A stretch of DNA of 8,399 nucleotides from Hyphomicrobiaceae bacterium (lineage in GTDB: Bacteria > Pseudomonadota > Alphaproteobacteria > Rhizobiales > Hyphomicrobiaceae). The position numbers and the translations under genes are program-made. Shown one piece after another: positions 5,976-8,399 of this stretch. Location: positions 1 through 8,399 of the forward strand of contig JAJFHI010000219.1 in NCBI GenBank assembly GCA_021775715.1. The letters are read 5' to 3'. The notes beneath the pieces were generated by a model. It searched no databases. It was not told the DNA's origin and worked only from the letters and a program-made list of their open reading frames with translations. Positions within the stretch are counted from its first letter, which is position 1, and each line of letters begins with the position of its first letter.

Positions 5976-6059
5976 ACATAAGGAAACGGTTGGTGTCACG
6001 AACCTTGCAAGCACTACCCGCCATGCTTATGCCTGATAAAGGACAATAGTGGATGTGCG

Positions 6060-7280
6060 ATGCTGATTTGGATTGGATGTGCGTTACTGACGGCGATTGC
6101 GGTCGCGGTGTTGGTCCGACCGCTAATGCGGGACGCAGAGGATTACGGCCCGATCGACGCGACTGATGCCGATCTTGCCGTTTATCGCGATCAGCTTGCA
6201 GAAATCGAAAGCGATCAGGCGCGTGGCCTGATCGGCCTCGAAGAGGCGCAGGCGGCGACAACTGAAACGGCCCGCCGGATTTTGCGCCGTTCCGCCGATG
6301 GTGCGCTGGCGGCTCCCAAAATTTCTTCCGACAAAACGCCTCAAAGCGGCTTGACAGAACCGGTTTCGGCGCGGTTTGCGCCGTCGACGCTGATCTACAT
6401 CGTTGCAGCATTCCTGCCGATCGCAAGTATAGCTGGCTACGTCTCTCTTGGTGCCCCGCAACTTCCCGCAGTCCCTTATGCAGAACGATTGAAAAAGCCA
6501 TCTGGCAACGCGACAGTTGCCGAGTTAGTTGGCAAGGTTGAAGAGCGACTGCGCACAAATCCGAACGATGGCAATGGGTGGGACTTGATTGCGCCGATCT
6601 ATTTCAAGCTGCGCCGTTTTGATGAGGCTGCCATGGCTTTTTCCAATGCCATACGGCTGCAAGGCGACTCGATTAAGCGCCTACAGGGGTTGGCCGAAGC
6701 GCGTGTGATGGCAGACAACGGAATGGTTGGCGCTGATGCGCGCCAAGCTTTCATGAAAATTCTGGCCAAGCAACCAAATCAGGTCGAAGCTCGATTTTGG
6801 CTGGCAACGGCAAAAGAACAGGACGGTGATCTTAAGAGCGCCATTGCTGCGTATGAAAGCTTATTGCAGTTAGGTGATGATAAGGCCCCTTGGCGTCAGG
6901 TTGTTAAGCAGAGACTTGCCGCCGCACAGTCGAAGGCCGGGATAACGCCAAAGCAATCTGGGCCGCCTGCATCGGGGTCTGGAACGCAGTCAGCGGCCGC
7001 ACCGATATCAGCCGAAAAAAAAACGTCGACGACTTCGGACGCTTTTCCCGATGGTGTGCCGCCGCAGATCATGGCGATGGTTGAGGGCCTAGCGGCAAAG
7101 CTGAAAGCTGACGGTAACAATATTGAGGGTTGGCTGCGGCTCATTAAATCTTATCGTGTTTTGGGACGTGATGCGGATGCAAAAGCGGCAAGCGTTGAAG
7201 CAAAGAAGTACTTTGCGGACGGAAGCGTTGACGCGAACAAGATTGATGATCTCGTGGCGGAACTTAAACTGAAGGATTGA
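6060..7280 (+). CDS. ccmI: Cytochrome c-type biogenesis protein CcmI (CycH)
   Basis: This 406-residue protein is the apocytochrome c chaperone of System I maturation. It captures the C-terminal part of exported apocytochrome c and presents it to the CcmF/CcmH ligation complex at the periplasmic face of the inner membrane. Transmembrane helix 1 is at about 3-21. A cytoplasmic loop follows with the CcmI signature VYRDQLAEIESDQARGLI (41-58) and a heptad-like EEAQAATTETARRIL. Helix 2 is at about 109-131. A periplasmic TPR-type helical domain (about 150-290, including WDLIAPIYFKLRRFDEAAMAF) is joined by an Ala/Ser/Pro-rich linker (291-335) to a second helical domain (337-406, GLAAKLKADGNNIEGWLRLI). 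The linker contains a run of nine A bases (7015-7023). The ATG at 6060 has GTGGA six bases upstream; a nearby ATG at 6053 is out of frame. It heads the ccmI-ccmE-ccmF run. Confidence 0.93.
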   Translation: MLIWIGCALLTAIAVAVLVRPLMRDAEDYGPIDATDADLAVYRDQLAEIESDQARGLIGLEEAQAATTETARRILRRSADGALAAPKISSDKTPQSGLTEPVSARFAPSTLIYIVAAFLPIASIAGYVSLGAPQLPAVPYAERLKKPSGNATVAELVGKVEERLRTNPNDGNGWDLIAPIYFKLRRFDEAAMAFSNAIRLQGDSIKRLQGLAEARVMADNGMVGADARQAFMKILAKQPNQVEARFWLATAKEQDGDLKSAIAAYESLLQLGDDKAPWRQVVKQRLAAAQSKAGITPKQSGPPASGSGTQSAAAPISAEKKTSTTSDAFPDGVPPQIMAMVEGLAAKLKADGNNIEGWLRLIKSYRVLGRDADAKAASVEAKKYFADGSVDANKIDDLVAELKLKD

Positions 7281-7310
7281 GGGCTGGCCCGAGGGTAGTC
7301 CGTACGATTG

Positions 7311-7790
7311 ATGACACGAAAACAAAAAAGAGCGGTCTTGATTGGTGGTGGTGTGGGTGTGCTGTGTGTCGCGGCAATCCTGGTATTGTTCGCGCTTAAA
7401 GATTCCATCGTCTTCTTCCACACACCAAGCGATATTGTAGCCAACAAAGTATCGGGTAAACAGCGTTTTAGGTTGGGCGGGCTTGTGGCCGAGGGTACGG
7501 TCGAACGAGGCGTTGGAACTAAGGTCAAGTTTTCGGTCACTGATACTATTGAAACCGTGCCGGTGACCTTTGATGGCATTCTGCCTGATTTATTTCGCGA
7601 GGGCCAAGGCGTGATTGCCGAAGGACGTCTGGGCCCCAATGGTCGATTTCTGGCTGACAGTGTTCTGGCCAAGCATGACGAAAATTATATGCCGCCCGAG
7701 GTGGCCGCTGCTTTGAAAGAAAAGGGCGTTGAACTTGGCAAAGGGGCAGAGCATCCAGGTGAGGCAACAGGTGGTGGTGCCAAGCCCTAG
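7311..7790 (+). CDS. ccmE: Cytochrome c maturation heme chaperone CcmE (CycJ)
   Basis: This 159-residue protein accepts heme from the CcmABCD complex, binds it covalently, and delivers it to CcmF for attachment to apocytochrome c. A basic N-terminus (MTRKQKRA) and one transmembrane helix (about 9-29) anchor it with the bulk in the periplasm. The OB-fold domain (about 45-120) includes FRLGGLVAEGTVER and VPVTFDGILPDLFREGQGV. The heme-attachment motif is KHDENY, with H122 the covalent heme ligand and Y126 the conserved tyrosine. A flexible Gly-rich tail ends the protein. ATG 7311 is preferred over the adjacent TTG 7308; the GAGGG upstream is rather distant for either. It follows ccmI after a 30-base gap, so the two are probably co-transcribed. 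Confidence 0.95.
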   Translation: MTRKQKRAVLIGGGVGVLCVAAILVLFALKDSIVFFHTPSDIVANKVSGKQRFRLGGLVAEGTVERGVGTKVKFSVTDTIETVPVTFDGILPDLFREGQGVIAEGRLGPNGRFLADSVLAKHDENYMPPEVAAALKEKGVELGKGAEHPGEATGGGAKP

Positions 7791-7812
7791 GCTCAGATGA
7801 AATTGTAAAACG

Positions 7813-7896
7813 ATGGGGCGTTTGTCAGCGATGGCAAAATGTGGTGCCCGCCAAATAAATGAGCAGAACGCTCGATTGAGGAGTGCGCGCACGTGA
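7813..7896 (+). CDS. Possible 27-codon leader ORF overlapping the ccmF start
   Basis: ATG 7813 opens a frame of 27 codons (MGRLSAMAKCGARQINEQN then ARLRSART). A second in-frame ATG at 7831 would give 21 codons. Its stop TGA (7894-7896) overlaps the GTG start of ccmF in a GTGA arrangement, the geometry of translational coupling. There is no strong ribosome binding site upstream and the peptide resembles nothing I recognise, so it may be coincidence in a 102-base intergenic gap. Confidence 0.2.
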   Translation: MGRLSAMAKCGARQINEQNARLRSART

Positions 7897-8399
7897 TCGT
7901 TGAAATTGGCCACTTTGCTTTGATCTTGGCCTTAAGTGTTGCCGTCGTGCAGGTCGTCGTGCCGGCATGGGGCGCGCAACGCCTTGACACACGCATGATG
8001 CGCGTCGCCGATCACGCAGCTCTCGCGCAATTCGGTTTGCTGATCATATCGTTTCTTGCATTGACGTATGCCTACGTCACATCCGACTTCAGCGTTACCA
8101 ATGTCGCCCAAAACTCACACTCCACCAAACCGCTGATCTATCGCATTGCCGGTGTGTGGGGGAACCACGAAGGCTCGATGGTGCTGTGGGTGTTGATTCT
8201 CGCATTGTTTGGCGCCGCAGTCGCAGCATTCGGACAAAACCTACCGCAGACATTGAAGGCGAATGTTCTGGCAGTGCAGGCGTCGATCGCCGTAGCATTC
8301 CTGCTGTTCATCGTGCTGACGTCCAATCCATTCCTTCGCCTTGATCCGGCGCCGATTGATGGGCGTGGCTTGAACCCGATTTTGCAGGACCCGGCGTTG
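7893..8399 (+). CDS. ccmF: Cytochrome c heme lyase subunit CcmF (CycK), 3' end beyond window
   Basis: The first 169 codons are present and the frame runs open off the right edge; full-length CcmF is about 650 residues. CcmF is the polytopic inner-membrane subunit that takes heme from holo-CcmE and, with CcmH and CcmI, attaches it to apocytochrome c. Visible features are transmembrane segments at about 5-24, 43-61, 97-113 and 125-143, the conserved YRIAGVWGNHEGSMVLWV stretch (83-100; the tryptophan-rich WGxHEGS motif shared with heme-handling proteins), and the family motif LNPILQDP (160-167). The start is GTG 7893 with GAGGAG nine bases upstream. It lies 102 bases after ccmE, the usual ccmI-ccmE-ccmF order (cycHJK), with ccmH expected next beyond the window. 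Confidence 0.95.
   Translation, partial: MIVEIGHFALILALSVAVVQVVVPAWGAQRLDTRMMRVADHAALAQFGLLIISFLALTYAYVTSDFSVTNVAQNSHSTKPLIYRIAGVWGNHEGSMVLWVLILALFGAAVAAFGQNLPQTLKANVLAVQASIAVAFLLFIVLTSNPFLRLDPAPIDGRGLNPILQDPAL

Noticed and set aside
5806..6558. 250-codon minus-strand ORF opposite ccmI
   Set aside because: It overlaps the well-supported ccmI N-terminal region and has shadow-frame composition without any domain.
1..8399. CRISPR array, tRNA or rRNA genes, complete transposase, phage or defence genes
   Set aside because: I saw no regularly spaced identical repeats, no cloverleaf-like sequence, no DDE or tyrosine/serine recombinase motifs and no defence-type domains on either strand.

Overview
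The window reads as a chromosomal segment of an alphaproteobacterium, most likely of the order Hyphomicrobiales (Rhizobiales). The main evidence is the right half. A PhoP/PhoQ-type two-component pair of the FeuP/FeuQ class is followed by the cytochrome c maturation genes ccmI-ccmE-ccmF (cycH-cycJ-cycK in rhizobia), an arrangement known from Rhizobium. A glycine-zipper lipoprotein of the alphaproteobacterial 17 kDa antigen type lies between them. Base composition is moderate, and GTG starts are used for feuP and ccmF.

Left region (1-2512): the 3' end of an exported cupin-like protein gene is followed by a gene-poor stretch. Then comes a lone minus-strand gene for a DUF4349 membrane/coiled-coil protein (843-1742), and another gene-poor stretch. 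The DUF4349 gene is bracketed by two inverted copies of a 76-bp repeat (701-776 and 2203-2278, 70 of 76 bases identical). Inside the right copy lies a run of degenerate GTCCGC...AGCNGACAT dyads, resembling dispersed intergenic repeats of Rhizobiales. This half looks scarred by repeats and has several short, decayed-looking reading frames.

Right region (2513-8399): every gene is on the plus strand. A small secreted PepSY-like protein (2513-2851) precedes a response regulator (3081-3752) and a sensor kinase (3742-5145, 11-bp overlap). Its position matches that of FeuN, the small periplasmic inhibitor of FeuQ in Sinorhizobium. A non-coding stretch with two perfect hairpin-capable dyads leads into the lipoprotein gene (5434-5916). 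Next are ccmI (6060-7280), ccmE (7311-7790) and the first 169 codons of ccmF (7893 to the window end). The three Ccm proteins form the heme-chaperone and ligation part of System I cytochrome c biogenesis: CcmE carries heme, CcmF passes it on, and CcmI holds the apocytochrome.

I do not see a clearly new multi-gene system. The points most worth a second look are the inverted repeats around the DUF4349 gene, the dyad plus half-site upstream of the lipoprotein, the FeuN-like small protein, and a possible short leader ORF whose stop overlaps the ccmF start.
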